A stretch of DNA of 7,484 bases from Clostridia bacterium (GCA_017547865.1 JAFYOA010000095.1:1-7484), one strand, 5' to 3'; counted from the stretch's first letter, positions 1 through 6,786 are shown. Program-made: numbers and translations. Notes: generated from the sequence alone by a model not told the origin.

Positions 1-38
1 GCCGACGGTATAGTCCGGATGGTAGAAGAAACGTGACT
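1..38 (+). promoter_or_regulatory. FMN riboswitch (RFN element), 3' end only
   Basis: The first 30 bases match the highly conserved 3' segment of the FMN aptamer (GCCGACGGTATAGTCCGGAT followed by GGTAGAAGAA). The rest of the aptamer lies before the window, so the 5' boundary and the closing helix cannot be checked. It sits just before an intrinsic terminator and a riboflavin transporter gene, which is the usual arrangement. FMN binding is expected to favour the terminator and reduce ribU transcription. The exact 3' end is approximate. Confidence 0.9.
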
Positions 39-53
39 TTATAAGGCATTTTG

Positions 54-92
54 CGTCCCGCAGAGTTTTTCTGCGGGACGTTTTGCTTTTTT
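54..92 (+). terminator. Intrinsic terminator of the FMN riboswitch
   Basis: An 11-bp perfect stem (54-64 with 70-80, CGTCCCGCAGA/TCTGCGGGACG) closes a GTTTT loop. It is followed by TTTT, GC and six more T residues. It stands between the aptamer and the ribU ribosome binding site, so it is the likely expression platform and control is transcriptional. The competing antiterminator would need aptamer bases outside the window, so it could not be traced. Confidence 0.93.
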
Positions 93-126
93 CTCGCGTT
101 TCTCACAAAATTAAGAGGTGAGAGGT

Positions 127-807
127 ATGACAAAATCTTCTGCAAAAATCAAAAAAATGGTGGCCGTGGCACTGATTTGTGCCCTGGGCTACATGTGTAC
201 ATTTATTTTCCACTTTAAGGTGGGCTTCCTTACATTCGACGCCAAAGATGCCGTGATAACGCTGGCATCGTTTATATATGGCCCCATGACCGGCGTGATT
301 GCTTCTCTGCTGGTCTCGTTCATCGAGTTCTTCACCATCAGCGATACAGGTGTGTATGGGTTTATTATGAATTTTGCATCCAGCGCCATGTTTGCCGGTA
401 CGGCCGGTTTGGTGTATAAATACCGCCATACGATGTTGGGTGCGGTGGCCGGTTTAACCGCGGCGGTGTTTACCATGACAGCTTTGATGCTGGTGATGAA
501 TCTTGCCATTACCCCGTATTACATGAATTGCACAATGGGCGAAGTGATGGCCCTGATTCCCACGCTGCTGTTCCCCTTCAACCTGGTAAAGGCCATTATG
601 AACGCCGGCCTTTCTTATGTGCTGTACCGTCCGCTTCGTTCTGCTTTGCAGGCAGCCGGGCTGCTGCCGCCCTCTTCCAAGGCTGAAGGAAAGGTTTCTG
701 CTTTGGCCTCTGTTATAGCGATCGTGATTGCTCTGTTGGTGGTGGCTGCTGCGGCTCTGTGCTTTATTTTCGTGCTTGGCGGCAAATTTACCTGGATTGA
801 ACCTTGA
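127..807 (+). CDS. ribU: ECF transporter S component, riboflavin-specific (RibU)
   Basis: This is the substrate-binding membrane subunit of an energy-coupling-factor importer. It would take up riboflavin together with EcfT and the EcfA ATPases, which are not in this window. The 226-aa product is very hydrophobic. Helix 1 (about 11-29) carries the AxxxA motif (A15-LIC-A19) that S components use to contact EcfT. RibU-type blocks follow: FDAKD near 38-42, FIYGPMTGVIASLL near 49-62, IMNFASSA near 80-87 and FPFNLVKAIMN near 149-159. The ATG at 127 is preferred over the in-frame GTG at 118 because AAGAGGTG (112-119) sits 7 bases before it. The upstream FMN riboswitch supports riboflavin as substrate. 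A further hydrophobic segment at about 189-219 follows the usual last helix; short family members such as B. subtilis RibU (about 190 aa) lack it. The family is secure, and the substrate is inferred from motifs plus riboswitch. Confidence 0.93.
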   Translation: MTKSSAKIKKMVAVALICALGYMCTFIFHFKVGFLTFDAKDAVITLASFIYGPMTGVIASLLVSFIEFFTISDTGVYGFIMNFASSAMFAGTAGLVYKYRHTMLGAVAGLTAAVFTMTALMLVMNLAITPYYMNCTMGEVMALIPTLLFPFNLVKAIMNAGLSYVLYRPLRSALQAAGLLPPSSKAEGKVSALASVIAIVIALLVVAAAALCFIFVLGGKFTWIEP

Positions 808-832
808 CACAAGGAACTTCGTGTGCTATAAT
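804..832 (+). promoter_or_regulatory. Consensus sigma-A-type promoter for metK
   Basis: TTGACA (804-809), a 17-base spacer and TATAAT (827-832) match the vegetative sigma factor consensus at every position. The -35 box overlaps the ribU stop codon (TGA at 805-807), so the metK unit begins exactly where ribU ends. Transcription should start near 838-840, about 20 bases before the SAM aptamer. Confidence 0.93.
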
Positions 833-858
833 TATTCGGTTCGATAAATGAATATACC

Positions 859-955
859 CCTTATCAAGAGTGACGGAGGGAACAGGCCCTACGATGTCCG
901 GCAACCTGCTGCAAAGCAAGGTGCCAAATCCTGCGGTATAAACCGGTAGATGAGG
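859..955 (+). promoter_or_regulatory. SAM-I (S-box) riboswitch aptamer
   Basis: The S-box core elements appear in order: CTTATCAAGAG at 860-870, GGAGGGAACAGGCCCTA around 876-892, CCGGCAACC at 898-906, AAGGTGCCAAATCC at 918-931 and AGATGAG at 948-954. Helix P1 can form between 859-865 (CCTTATC) and 949-955 (GATGAGG), with one G-U pair. A P4-like hairpin lies at about 931-948. SAM binding stabilises P1 and leads to termination downstream. Placement before the SAM synthetase gene gives direct product feedback. Confidence 0.96.
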
Positions 956-963
956 TTAACAAT

Positions 964-995
964 CACCGTCGGTTTATGTCCGGCGGTGTTTTTTT
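964..995 (+). terminator. SAM riboswitch terminator, with visible antiterminator
   Basis: The stem CACCGTCGG (964-972) pairs with CCGGCGGTG (980-988), with one G-U pair, closing a 7-base loop. Seven T residues follow (989-995). An alternative pairing is visible: ATAAACCG (938-945, in the P4 3' side) is perfectly complementary to CGGTTTAT (970-977), and G-U and G-C pairs can extend it to about 935-947 with 968-980. That pairing excludes both the aptamer fold and the terminator, so it is the likely antiterminator at low SAM. Confidence 0.94.
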
Positions 996-1051
996 GCCGG
1001 AAAATGAGAGAAAATGTGACAAGAAGAGAGAAAGTACAGGAGGTTAATCGA

Positions 1052-2233
1052 ATGAGAAAGCACTTTTTTACATCTGAATCCGTAACCGAAGGCCATCCGG
1101 ACAAAGTCTGCGACCAGATCGCTGATGCTGTTCTGGACGATATTCTGGCCCATGACCCCAATGCCCATGTTGCCTGCGAAGTGACCGCCACCACCGGTAT
1201 GGTGAATATTATGGGCGAATTTTCCACCACCTGGCATGTGGATATTCCCGCTGTGGCCCGCAAGGTCATCTGCGATATTGGCTATAACAACCCTGCCTGC
1301 GGTTTTGATGGCAACACCTGCGCTGTGGTGACTTCCATCGACGTGCAGTCTCCTGATATTGCCATGGGCGTGAATAAGTCTTATGAAGCCCAGAACGGCG
1401 ACACCGATGAGCTGGATCAGACCGGCGCCGGCGACCAGGGCATGATGTTCGGTTATGCTTGCGATGAGACCCCCGAACTGATGCCTGCCGCTGCTTCTTA
1501 TGCCCATAAGCTGGCTCGTCGCCTGGCCCAGGTGCGCAAGGAAGGCATTTTGAACTACCTGCGCCCCGATGGCAAGACCCAGGTGACCGTGGAATACGAT
1601 GGTGACACCGTGAAGCGTGTGGATGCCGTGGTTGTTTCCACCCAGCACGATGAAAATGTGACCCTGGAGCAGATCCGCAAGGATATGGTGGAGTATGTGA
1701 TCCGTCCCATCATTCCCGCTGAACTGCTGGATGAAAATACCAAGTACTATGTGAACCCCACCGGCCGTTTTGTTATCGGCGGCCCTGTGGGCGATAGCGG
1801 CCTCACCGGCCGTAAGATCATTGTGGATACCTACGGTGGTGCCGGTCGTCACGGCGGCGGCGCTTTCTCCGGTAAAGACCCCACGAAGGTGGACCGTTCC
1901 GCTGCTTACGCTGCCCGCTATGCCGCCAAGAACGTGGTGGCTGCCGGCCTGGCCAAAAAGTGCGAAATTCAGATCGCCTACGCCATTGGTGTGGCTCATC
2001 CCGTTTCCGTAATGGTCGATACCTTCGGCACCGGCGTTGTTTCCGATGATAAGATCTCCGAGGCTGTGAGCAAGGTGTTCGATCTGCGTCCCACCGCGAT
2101 CATCCGCGATCTCGGCCTGCGTGCTCCGCAGTACCGTGCCCTGGCCGCCTATGGCCACATGGGCCGCGAAGACCTGGGCGTCGCCTGGGAAAAGACCGAC
2201 CGCGTGGATGCTCTGCGTGCGGCTGCTCTGTAA
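1052..2233 (+). CDS. metK: S-adenosylmethionine synthetase (methionine adenosyltransferase)
   Basis: This cytosolic enzyme makes S-adenosylmethionine, phosphate and pyrophosphate from methionine and ATP, supplying the cell's main methyl donor. The 393-aa product has the normal bacterial length (E. coli MetK is 384 aa). Family signatures are GHPDK at 14-18, the [13 protein letters not shown] block at 124-136, [11 protein letters not shown] just before 265, and the phosphate-binding GGGAFSGKD (268-276) leading into [18 protein letters not shown]. The ATG at 1052 is chosen because AGGAGG at 1038-1043 lies 8 bases upstream and it gives the family N-terminus. The reading frame stays open back to about 950, but that part is riboswitch and terminator. 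The gene has its own promoter, SAM-I riboswitch and downstream terminator, so it is probably monocistronic. A small local oddity is [10 protein letters not shown], where many bacteria have YGGYARHGGG or YGGMARHGGG. Confidence 0.98.
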   Translation: MRKHFFTSESVTEGHPDKVCDQIADAVLDDILAHDPNAHVACEVTATTGMVNIMGEFSTTWHVDIPAVARKVICDIGYNNPACGFDGNTCAVVTSIDVQSPDIAMGVNKSYEAQNGDTDELDQTGAGDQGMMFGYACDETPELMPAAASYAHKLARRLAQVRKEGILNYLRPDGKTQVTVEYDGDTVKRVDAVVVSTQHDENVTLEQIRKDMVEYVIRPIIPAELLDENTKYYVNPTGRFVIGGPVGDSGLTGRKIIVDTYGGAGRHGGGAFSGKDPTKVDRSAAYAARYAAKNVVAAGLAKKCEIQIAYAIGVAHPVSVMVDTFGTGVVSDDKISEAVSKVFDLRPTAIIRDLGLRAPQYRALAAYGHMGREDLGVAWEKTDRVDALRAAAL

Positions 2234-2258
2234 TTGAAAAAGTTTTCCACAAAGTTTT

Positions 2259-2291
2259 GGCTCTGCGAAAGTTCGCGGAGCCTTTTCTTTT
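2259..2291 (+). terminator. Intrinsic terminator of metK
   Basis: GGCTCTGCGAA (2259-2269) pairs with TTCGCGGAGCC (2272-2282), with one T-G wobble, forming a long GC-rich stem. TTTTCTTTT (2283-2291) follows. It begins 26 bases after the metK stop codon and isolates metK from the next operon. Confidence 0.9.
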
Positions 2292-2298
2292 ATGCCCA

Positions 2299-2327
2299 TT
2301 GCGTTCACAGTGAAAAGCGTGTAAAAT
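2299..2327 (+). promoter_or_regulatory. Possible weak promoter for the aroB-recD2-comF operon
   Basis: TTGCGT (2299-2304), a 17-base spacer and TAAAAT (2322-2327) form a plausible sigma-A-type promoter. The -35 box matches the consensus at only three of six positions; the -10 box matches at five. Some promoter is expected here, because the genes that follow lie just after a strong terminator. A start site would fall near 2334, leaving a leader of about 65 bases. Confidence 0.35.
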
Positions 2328-2388
2328 AAATGTATTCAAAAGCCGGGACGACCACCCGAATGTTTTGGTGCAGCATACACTGAAACAG

Positions 2389-2395
2389 GGAGGTG
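2389..2395 (+). promoter_or_regulatory. Ribosome binding site that selects a TTG start
   Basis: GGAGGTG is a full-strength Shine-Dalgarno match. The frame is closed upstream by a TGA at 2381, leaving GTG 2393, TTG 2402 and TTG 2408 as possible starts. GTG 2393 lies inside the site itself. TTG 2402 sits 8 bases after the GGAGG core and is the best start. TTG 2408 remains possible through a second GGAGG at 2395-2399. Confidence 0.65.
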
Positions 2396-2401
2396 GAGGC
2401 T

Positions 2402-2749
2402 TTGGCGTTGATTTGTACTTTTTTGCTGGCTGTGGTGTTTGCCACAGGTTTTGTGGATTTGCTGCGGGTGTTCCGGTTTTGGCTTTTGCGCCCACTGGAA
2501 ACACCGCCGATTGTGGTGGAGCTGCGGCTGGAAAATGAACAGGAATGTGAATATCAACTGCGGGCAGTGCAGGAGCGCCTGCGCTGGCTGCAGCTGCCAA
2601 AGACACTGCAAGTACGGTGCTGCAACCCCAGCGGCAGTGTATTTATAGAAACAGCGGTGAAAAAATTTGCTGCGCGGTATCCGTGCTTTGTGTATGAGAG
2701 GTTAAAAGATGAGTCGTTTTCATGTGGGCCTGCGGAAGGTCGTGGATGA
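2402..2749 (+). CDS. Small membrane-anchored protein of unknown function
   Basis: I do not recognise this family. The predicted product is 115 aa from a TTG start. An N-terminal hydrophobic segment (about residues 2-21, LICTFLLAVVFATGF) is followed by an aromatic and arginine-rich stretch, LLRVFRFWLLRP. A soluble part of about 85 residues comes next. The arginines after the helix suggest a cytoplasmic C-terminus by the positive-inside rule. The soluble part runs IVVELRLENE, a helix-like segment with several arginines, LQVRCCNPSGS, then AVKKFAARYPCFVY. This order loosely recalls the first half of a family 2 glycosyltransferase Rossmann fold, but no DxD or catalytic segment is present and the resemblance may be chance. 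The last 41 bases overlap the start of aroB, suggesting translational coupling. Hydrophobic composition, a good ribosome binding site and operon position support a real gene. Confidence 0.72.
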   Translation: MALICTFLLAVVFATGFVDLLRVFRFWLLRPLETPPIVVELRLENEQECEYQLRAVQERLRWLQLPKTLQVRCCNPSGSVFIETAVKKFAARYPCFVYERLKDESFSCGPAEGRG

Positions 2750-3824
2750 TTCGTATGATATAGAAATTGGCGCCGGGCTGGTGCCGATGCTGGTAAAAGA
2801 CCTGAAAAACGGGCTGGTGCCCGGTGTTTCCAAATTTGCGGTAATCACCGATTCCACCGTGAAAGAACTGTTTGGCGATGCGGTGTGTGCCGGTCTGCGG
2901 GAAGCAGGTCTTTCTGCCGAATTGTTTGTTTTCCCGGCAGGGGAAGAGAGCAAAGTGCGCGCTGTTAAAGAACAGCTGGAAGATGCCATGCTGGCAAAGG
3001 GTTTTCGGCGGGATTGCTGTGTGGTGGCCGTGGGCGGCGGCGTGGTGAGTGACCTGGCTGGTTTTGTGGCCGGTACGTTTGGCCGCGGCGTGCCTTTTGT
3101 TACCCTGGCAACCACGCTGCTTTCAGCGGCCGATGCTTCTGTAGGCGGCAAAACCGCGGTGGATACCCCGCTGGCCACCAATTTGATCGGGCTGATCTAC
3201 CAGCCGAAAAAGGTTTATATTGATATTGAGGCCTGGAAGACCCTGCCCCGCCGACAGATGGTGAGCGGCATGGCCGAAACGATCAAGCATGCCTGTTTGG
3301 CCGATGCGGAGTTTTTCTCTTACCTGGAAGAACATTTGGATGAAATTTACGCCTGCGACCCGGCTGTGTGCACCCATGTAGCCGAGACCAACGCCCGTAT
3401 TAAATACCATGTGGTGATGCAGGATGAGCGTGAAAAGGGCATGCGTGAGATTTTGAATTTGGGCCATACCGCCGGCCGTGCTTTGGAGACCGCCGCCGGC
3501 TACACCCTGCTGCACGGTGAGGCCGTGGCGGTGGGAATGATGGTGCAGCTGAAGCTTGGCCTGGCCCATGGTTTTGTAACCGAGGAAGAGGCTGCCCGGG
3601 TGGAGGCTCTGCTGCAGAAAGCCAGGCTGCCGGTGCGTGTGCCAGCCGGAATTGACCCGGAAGAGCTGGTGAAAAAACTTTATACCGATAAAAAAGTGCG
3701 CGGCGGCAAGCTGCGGTTCGTCTTCCAAAAAGGCATTGGCGAAATGATGTGCTTTGGAGACGATGTGTATTCTATGGAAATTACGGAAGAAGAAGCCCGC
3801 AAGGCGATCCTCGCCCTGTGCTGA
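2709..3824 (+). CDS. aroB: 3-dehydroquinate synthase (AroB), with two atypical active-site residues
   Basis: AroB converts DAHP to 3-dehydroquinate, the second step of the shikimate pathway to aromatic amino acids, using NAD and a divalent metal. The 371-aa length is normal. The NAD-binding GGGVVSDLAGF lies at 109-119, SVGGKTAVD at 144-152, the metal ligands are predicted as E190, H253 and H269, and the C-terminal substrate-binding KK lies in the YTDKKVRGGK segment. The ATG at 2709 has AGAGG at 2697-2701, 7 bases upstream. From remembered numbering of the A. nidulans enzyme, D146, K152, N162, K197, K250, R264 and N268 are all kept here (D142, K148, N158, K193, K232, R246, N250). Two positions differ: K161 is T157 and H275 is R257. 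The enzyme is probably still AroB because the rest of the site is intact, but an altered activity is possible. Its stop is 11 bases before the recD2 start. Confidence 0.93.
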   Translation: MSRFHVGLRKVVDDSYDIEIGAGLVPMLVKDLKNGLVPGVSKFAVITDSTVKELFGDAVCAGLREAGLSAELFVFPAGEESKVRAVKEQLEDAMLAKGFRRDCCVVAVGGGVVSDLAGFVAGTFGRGVPFVTLATTLLSAADASVGGKTAVDTPLATNLIGLIYQPKKVYIDIEAWKTLPRRQMVSGMAETIKHACLADAEFFSYLEEHLDEIYACDPAVCTHVAETNARIKYHVVMQDEREKGMREILNLGHTAGRALETAAGYTLLHGEAVAVGMMVQLKLGLAHGFVTEEEAARVEALLQKARLPVRVPAGIDPEELVKKLYTDKKVRGGKLRFVFQKGIGEMMCFGDDVYSMEITEEEARKAILALC

Positions 3825-3835
3825 AGGAGAACAAC

Positions 3836-6064
3836 GTGGCAAAAGAACCCATGGTCGAAGTGACCGGTACCGTGGAGCACATCGTGTTCCGCAATGAAAA
3901 AAATCAATATACGGTGCTGGAACTTTCCTGTGGGGATGGTCTGGTGACGGTGGTGGGCACCTTTCCCTTTGTAAGCCCCGGGGAAGAGCTGCACATTTAC
4001 GGCACCTGGAGCAGCCACCCCACCTTTGGCCCGCAGCTGAAAGCCCAGACCTTTGAGCACAGCCGCCCTGCTACGGCAGCGGCCATGCTGCGGTATCTTT
4101 CCTCCGGCGCTGTAAAAGGCATTGGCCCGGCCACGGCGGGAAAGATCATTGAGCTTTTTGGCGAAAACGCCATGGATGTGATCGCCAACGAGCCGGAGCG
4201 CCTGTGTGCCATCAAAGGCATCAGCAAAGAGAAGGCAAAGCAGATCTCCGAGGAACTGAACAACGTGAACGGGATTCGGGAGCTGCTGCTGTATGTGGGA
4301 AATTTCGGCATCAACCCGGAGGATGCCGTGCGCATCTGGAAGTACTACGGCCCGGCATCCATCGATATGATCCGGGAAAATCCCTATTGCCTGTGCGACG
4401 AAGCGCTGGAAATCAGCTTTGATTGCGCCGATTCCATCGCGGCTTCGATGGAGCGCCCGGCGGACGATACCGGCCGGGTGTGCGCGGGTATTGTGCATGT
4501 GCTGCGCCATAATTTGAACAACGGCCACACCTGCCTGCCGGTGGATAAGCTGATTCCCGCAGCGGCGGGGCTGCTGGGCGTGGAAGAAGACCAGGCTATG
4601 GAAGCCCTGGTGGAACAGTGCCGCAGCGGTGTTTTGATCAACGAGAAATTTTTGGAGCGGGATTTCATTTTCCTGCCCAAGTTATATCGGGCAGAGTCTT
4701 ACGCCGCCGAACGGCTGCAGATTTTGCTGCAGTACCCGCCCCAGCAAATTGTGGGTGTAGAAGATGAAATTGCCCGCGTGGAGCGGGAAAACGGCTTTGC
4801 CTATGCAGAGAAGCAGCGGGAGGCCATTCGCTGCGCTTTGGATAAGGGTCTGCTGATCCTCACCGGCGGCCCCGGCACCGGCAAAACAACCACGCTGAAC
4901 GCCATCATCCGCATTTTGAAGGAGCGGGGCGAAGAGGTGATGCTGGCGGCCCCCACCGGCCGTGCCGCCAAGCGTATGAGCGAGCTCACCGGGGAAGAGG
5001 CCAAGACCATTCACCGTATGCTGCAGGTGGACTGGGATGAAAAAGACCTGCCGGTATTTATTCGCAACGACCACAACCCGCTGGAATGCGATGCACTGGT
5101 GATCGACGAGCTTTCCATGGTGGATTCCCAACTGTTCGAAGGCGTGCTGCGCGCTTTGCCCCTGGGCTGCCGCCTGGTGTTGGTGGGCGACAGCGACCAG
5201 CTGCCCAGTGTGGGCGCCGGCAATGTGCTGGGCGACCTCATTGCCTCCGGTTTGTTCCCCACGGTGGAACTGAAGGAGATCTTCCGCCAGTCCCAGCAAA
5301 GCCTGATCGTTACCAACGCCCATGCCATTGTGCGGGGCGAAATGCCGGAACTCACCCGGGTGGACAGCGACTTTTTCTTTATGCGTGCAGCCGACCCCAT
5401 GGCTGCCGCCGAGACCATTGTAAGCCTTTATTCTGCCCGTTTGCCGGGCAAATACGGCTATTCCGCCTTTGAGGATATCCAGGTGCTTTGCCCGGGCAGA
5501 AAGGGCGATTTGGGCATTTACGAGCTGAATAAACGCCTGCAGGCGGTGTTGAACCCGGAAGACAAAAAGAAGGAACAGGTAAGTGCCAACGGTATGATTC
5601 TGCGGGAAGGCGACAAGGTGATGCAGACCCGCAACGACTACAACCTGCCCTGGAGCCGGGTGGACGGTACCGCGGGCGAGGGTGTGTTCAATGGGGATAT
5701 TGGCACAATATTGACCATAGACAAACACGCCGGCAACATGGTGGTGCTGGTGGATGACCGCTATGTGCTGTACGAAGTGGAGCATGCGCTGAATTCCCTG
5801 GAACTGGCTTATGCCGCCACCATTCATAAAAGCCAGGGCAACGAGTTCCCGGCGGTGATTATTCCTGTACTGGGCACGGTGCCCCAGCTGAGCTACCGCA
5901 ATTTGCTTTACACCGGCGTTACCCGCGCCAAATCCACGCTGATCCTCATTGGCCAGCCGGAAAACGTGCGTCGCATGGTGAACAACGACAAGCGTACCCG
6001 GCGTTTTTCCGCGTTGCTGAAATTCCTGATGGGAGAGAACAAAAACGATGCGCCCTTTGCCTGA
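3836..6064 (+). CDS. recD2: RecD2-type (RecD-like) SF1B DNA helicase
   Basis: This is a 5'-to-3' DNA helicase of the RecD2 group, which works without RecBC and is linked to replication-fork and recombination repair in Firmicutes. The 742-aa product is of normal length. An N-terminal OB-like region (about 1-85) precedes helix-hairpin-helix repeats (KGIGPATAGKI near 94-104, then AIKGISKEKAKQI). The helicase core follows: Walker A GGPGTGKTTT with K350, APTGRAAKR, Walker B VIDELSM with D424-E425, VGDSDQLPSVGAG from 450, EIFRQ, then the C-terminal ATIHKSQGNEF near 661-671 and YTGVTRAK at 692-699. The GTG at 3836 is chosen because AAGGAG (3824-3829) lies 6 bases upstream. The frame is open back to 3749, but that region is the end of aroB. 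The gene begins 11 bases after aroB and overlaps comF by 17 bases, so the three are almost certainly cotranscribed. Confidence 0.96.
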   Translation: MAKEPMVEVTGTVEHIVFRNEKNQYTVLELSCGDGLVTVVGTFPFVSPGEELHIYGTWSSHPTFGPQLKAQTFEHSRPATAAAMLRYLSSGAVKGIGPATAGKIIELFGENAMDVIANEPERLCAIKGISKEKAKQISEELNNVNGIRELLLYVGNFGINPEDAVRIWKYYGPASIDMIRENPYCLCDEALEISFDCADSIAASMERPADDTGRVCAGIVHVLRHNLNNGHTCLPVDKLIPAAAGLLGVEEDQAMEALVEQCRSGVLINEKFLERDFIFLPKLYRAESYAAERLQILLQYPPQQIVGVEDEIARVERENGFAYAEKQREAIRCALDKGLLILTGGPGTGKTTTLNAIIRILKERGEEVMLAAPTGRAAKRMSELTGEEAKTIHRMLQVDWDEKDLPVFIRNDHNPLECDALVIDELSMVDSQLFEGVLRALPLGCRLVLVGDSDQLPSVGAGNVLGDLIASGLFPTVELKEIFRQSQQSLIVTNAHAIVRGEMPELTRVDSDFFFMRAADPMAAAETIVSLYSARLPGKYGYSAFEDIQVLCPGRKGDLGIYELNKRLQAVLNPEDKKKEQVSANGMILREGDKVMQTRNDYNLPWSRVDGTAGEGVFNGDIGTILTIDKHAGNMVVLVDDRYVLYEVEHALNSLELAYAATIHKSQGNEFPAVIIPVLGTVPQLSYRNLLYTGVTRAKSTLILIGQPENVRRMVNNDKRTRRFSALLKFLMGENKNDAPFA

Positions 6065-6728
6065 ACGCCCGCTGAATTTTGTCCGGCGGCTGCGGTTTTT
6101 GCTGTTTCCGGCCCGCTGCCCCTGCTGCGGCGAAGCCTTGCTGCCTCGCCGGTTGTTCTGCACGACTTGTGAAAAGAAACTGTACGAAGATTTTACCCTG
6201 CGGCGGTTTGAAATTCACATGACAAAAGAAAGCCGGGTGCTGACCACTGCGGCTGTGTGGGATTACGAAAAACTTGAGAATACACTCAATCACTATAAAT
6301 TCGACGGTGTGGTGGATGCCCGGGATGCACTGGGGGCCGCCATGGCCTGCTTGGCCGAAGAAAAACTCGCCGGTGGATTCGATCTGGTGACTTCTGTGCC
6401 CAGCCGCCCCGGGAGGGCAAAAGCGCTGGGTTTTGACCATGCCGGAGAATTGGCCAAGCGCACCGCTGCCGTGCTGGGACTGCCCTGCCGGCCGCTGCTG
6501 CGCCGCCGCAAAGATACCAAGGTGCAGCATACCCTGGGCCGTGAGGAGCGCCTGGTCAACCTGAAGGGTGCGTTTCTCCCGCTGGAAGAGGTGCAGGGAA
6601 AGCGGATTCTTTTGGTGGATGACATTGTAACCACCGGTACCACCCTGTGCGAGTGCACCCGCACCCTGTACGAAGCCGGTGCCGCCCGGGTGGAAGCCGT
6701 GTGCGCCGCCAGCGCAAATAAAAAATAA
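6048..6728 (+). CDS. comF: ComF-family zinc-finger/phosphoribosyltransferase-like protein
   Basis: ComF proteins assist natural transformation in competent bacteria (ComFC in B. subtilis), probably handling incoming single-stranded DNA. The family is also widespread in bacteria not known to be competent. The 226-aa product has the two expected parts. The first is a four-cysteine zinc-binding element, C24-P-C26-C27-G with C38 and C41. The second is a phosphoribosyltransferase fold ending in the PRPP-binding signature ILLVDDIVTTGTTL, with the acidic pair at D191-D192. The segment TSVPSRPGRAKALGFDHAGELA is the usual conserved central block. The ATG at 6048 lies inside the end of recD2 (17-base overlap) with GGAGAG at 6032-6037 about 10 bases upstream, suggesting translational coupling. 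No ComFA helicase gene is adjacent; recD2 occupies the upstream position. Family assignment is secure, but a competence role here is inference. Confidence 0.93.
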   Translation: MRPLPERPLNFVRRLRFLLFPARCPCCGEALLPRRLFCTTCEKKLYEDFTLRRFEIHMTKESRVLTTAAVWDYEKLENTLNHYKFDGVVDARDALGAAMACLAEEKLAGGFDLVTSVPSRPGRAKALGFDHAGELAKRTAAVLGLPCRPLLRRRKDTKVQHTLGREERLVNLKGAFLPLEEVQGKRILLVDDIVTTGTTLCECTRTLYEAGAARVEAVCAASANKK

Positions 6729-6748
6729 TTGGAAATAAGTTTTTCCGC

Positions 6749-6786
6749 AAAAAACGACCCGCAGGTTGAAAACCCGGGCCGTTTTC
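6749..6786 (+). terminator. Hairpin terminator ending the aroB-recD2-comF operon
   Basis: AAAACG (6751-6756) pairs with CGTTTT (6780-6785). After one mismatch, CCCG pairs with CGGG (6758-6761 with 6775-6778), and GGTT with AACC (6764-6767 with 6771-6774), leaving a GAA loop and a two-base bulge. On the + strand only four T residues follow, so termination may be partial. On the - strand the tract is six T residues. It starts 20 bases after the comF stop codon. Confidence 0.75.

Noticed and set aside
118..126. GTG start for ribU at 118
   Set aside because: The GTG is part of the AAGAGGTG ribosome binding site that serves ATG 127.
950..1051. Upstream extension of the metK frame
   Set aside because: This stretch is the riboswitch 3' end, terminator and leader. 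Family length and the AGGAGG site point to ATG 1052.
974..2308. Long antisense open frame opposite metK
   Set aside because: Its translation is rich in His, Gly and Ala with no family motif, and it is the complement of a strongly conserved gene with codon bias. It is a shadow of metK.
2343..2373. Short inverted segments (CCGGGACGACCACCCG and CCACC/GGTG) before the small membrane protein gene
   Set aside because: Stems of four or five base pairs are no more than chance in GC-rich DNA, and no T tract or known leader motif goes with them.
3749..3835. Upstream extension of the recD2 frame into aroB
   Set aside because: It lies inside the conserved aroB 3' end. GTG 3836 has a well-spaced AAGGAG and gives a normal RecD2 N-terminus.
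4682..6163. Very long antisense open frame opposite recD2
   Set aside because: It mirrors helicase motif DNA, contains no recognisable domain and has no ribosome binding site or promoter that I can see. A length of 493 codons is not unusual for a shadow of GC-rich coding sequence.
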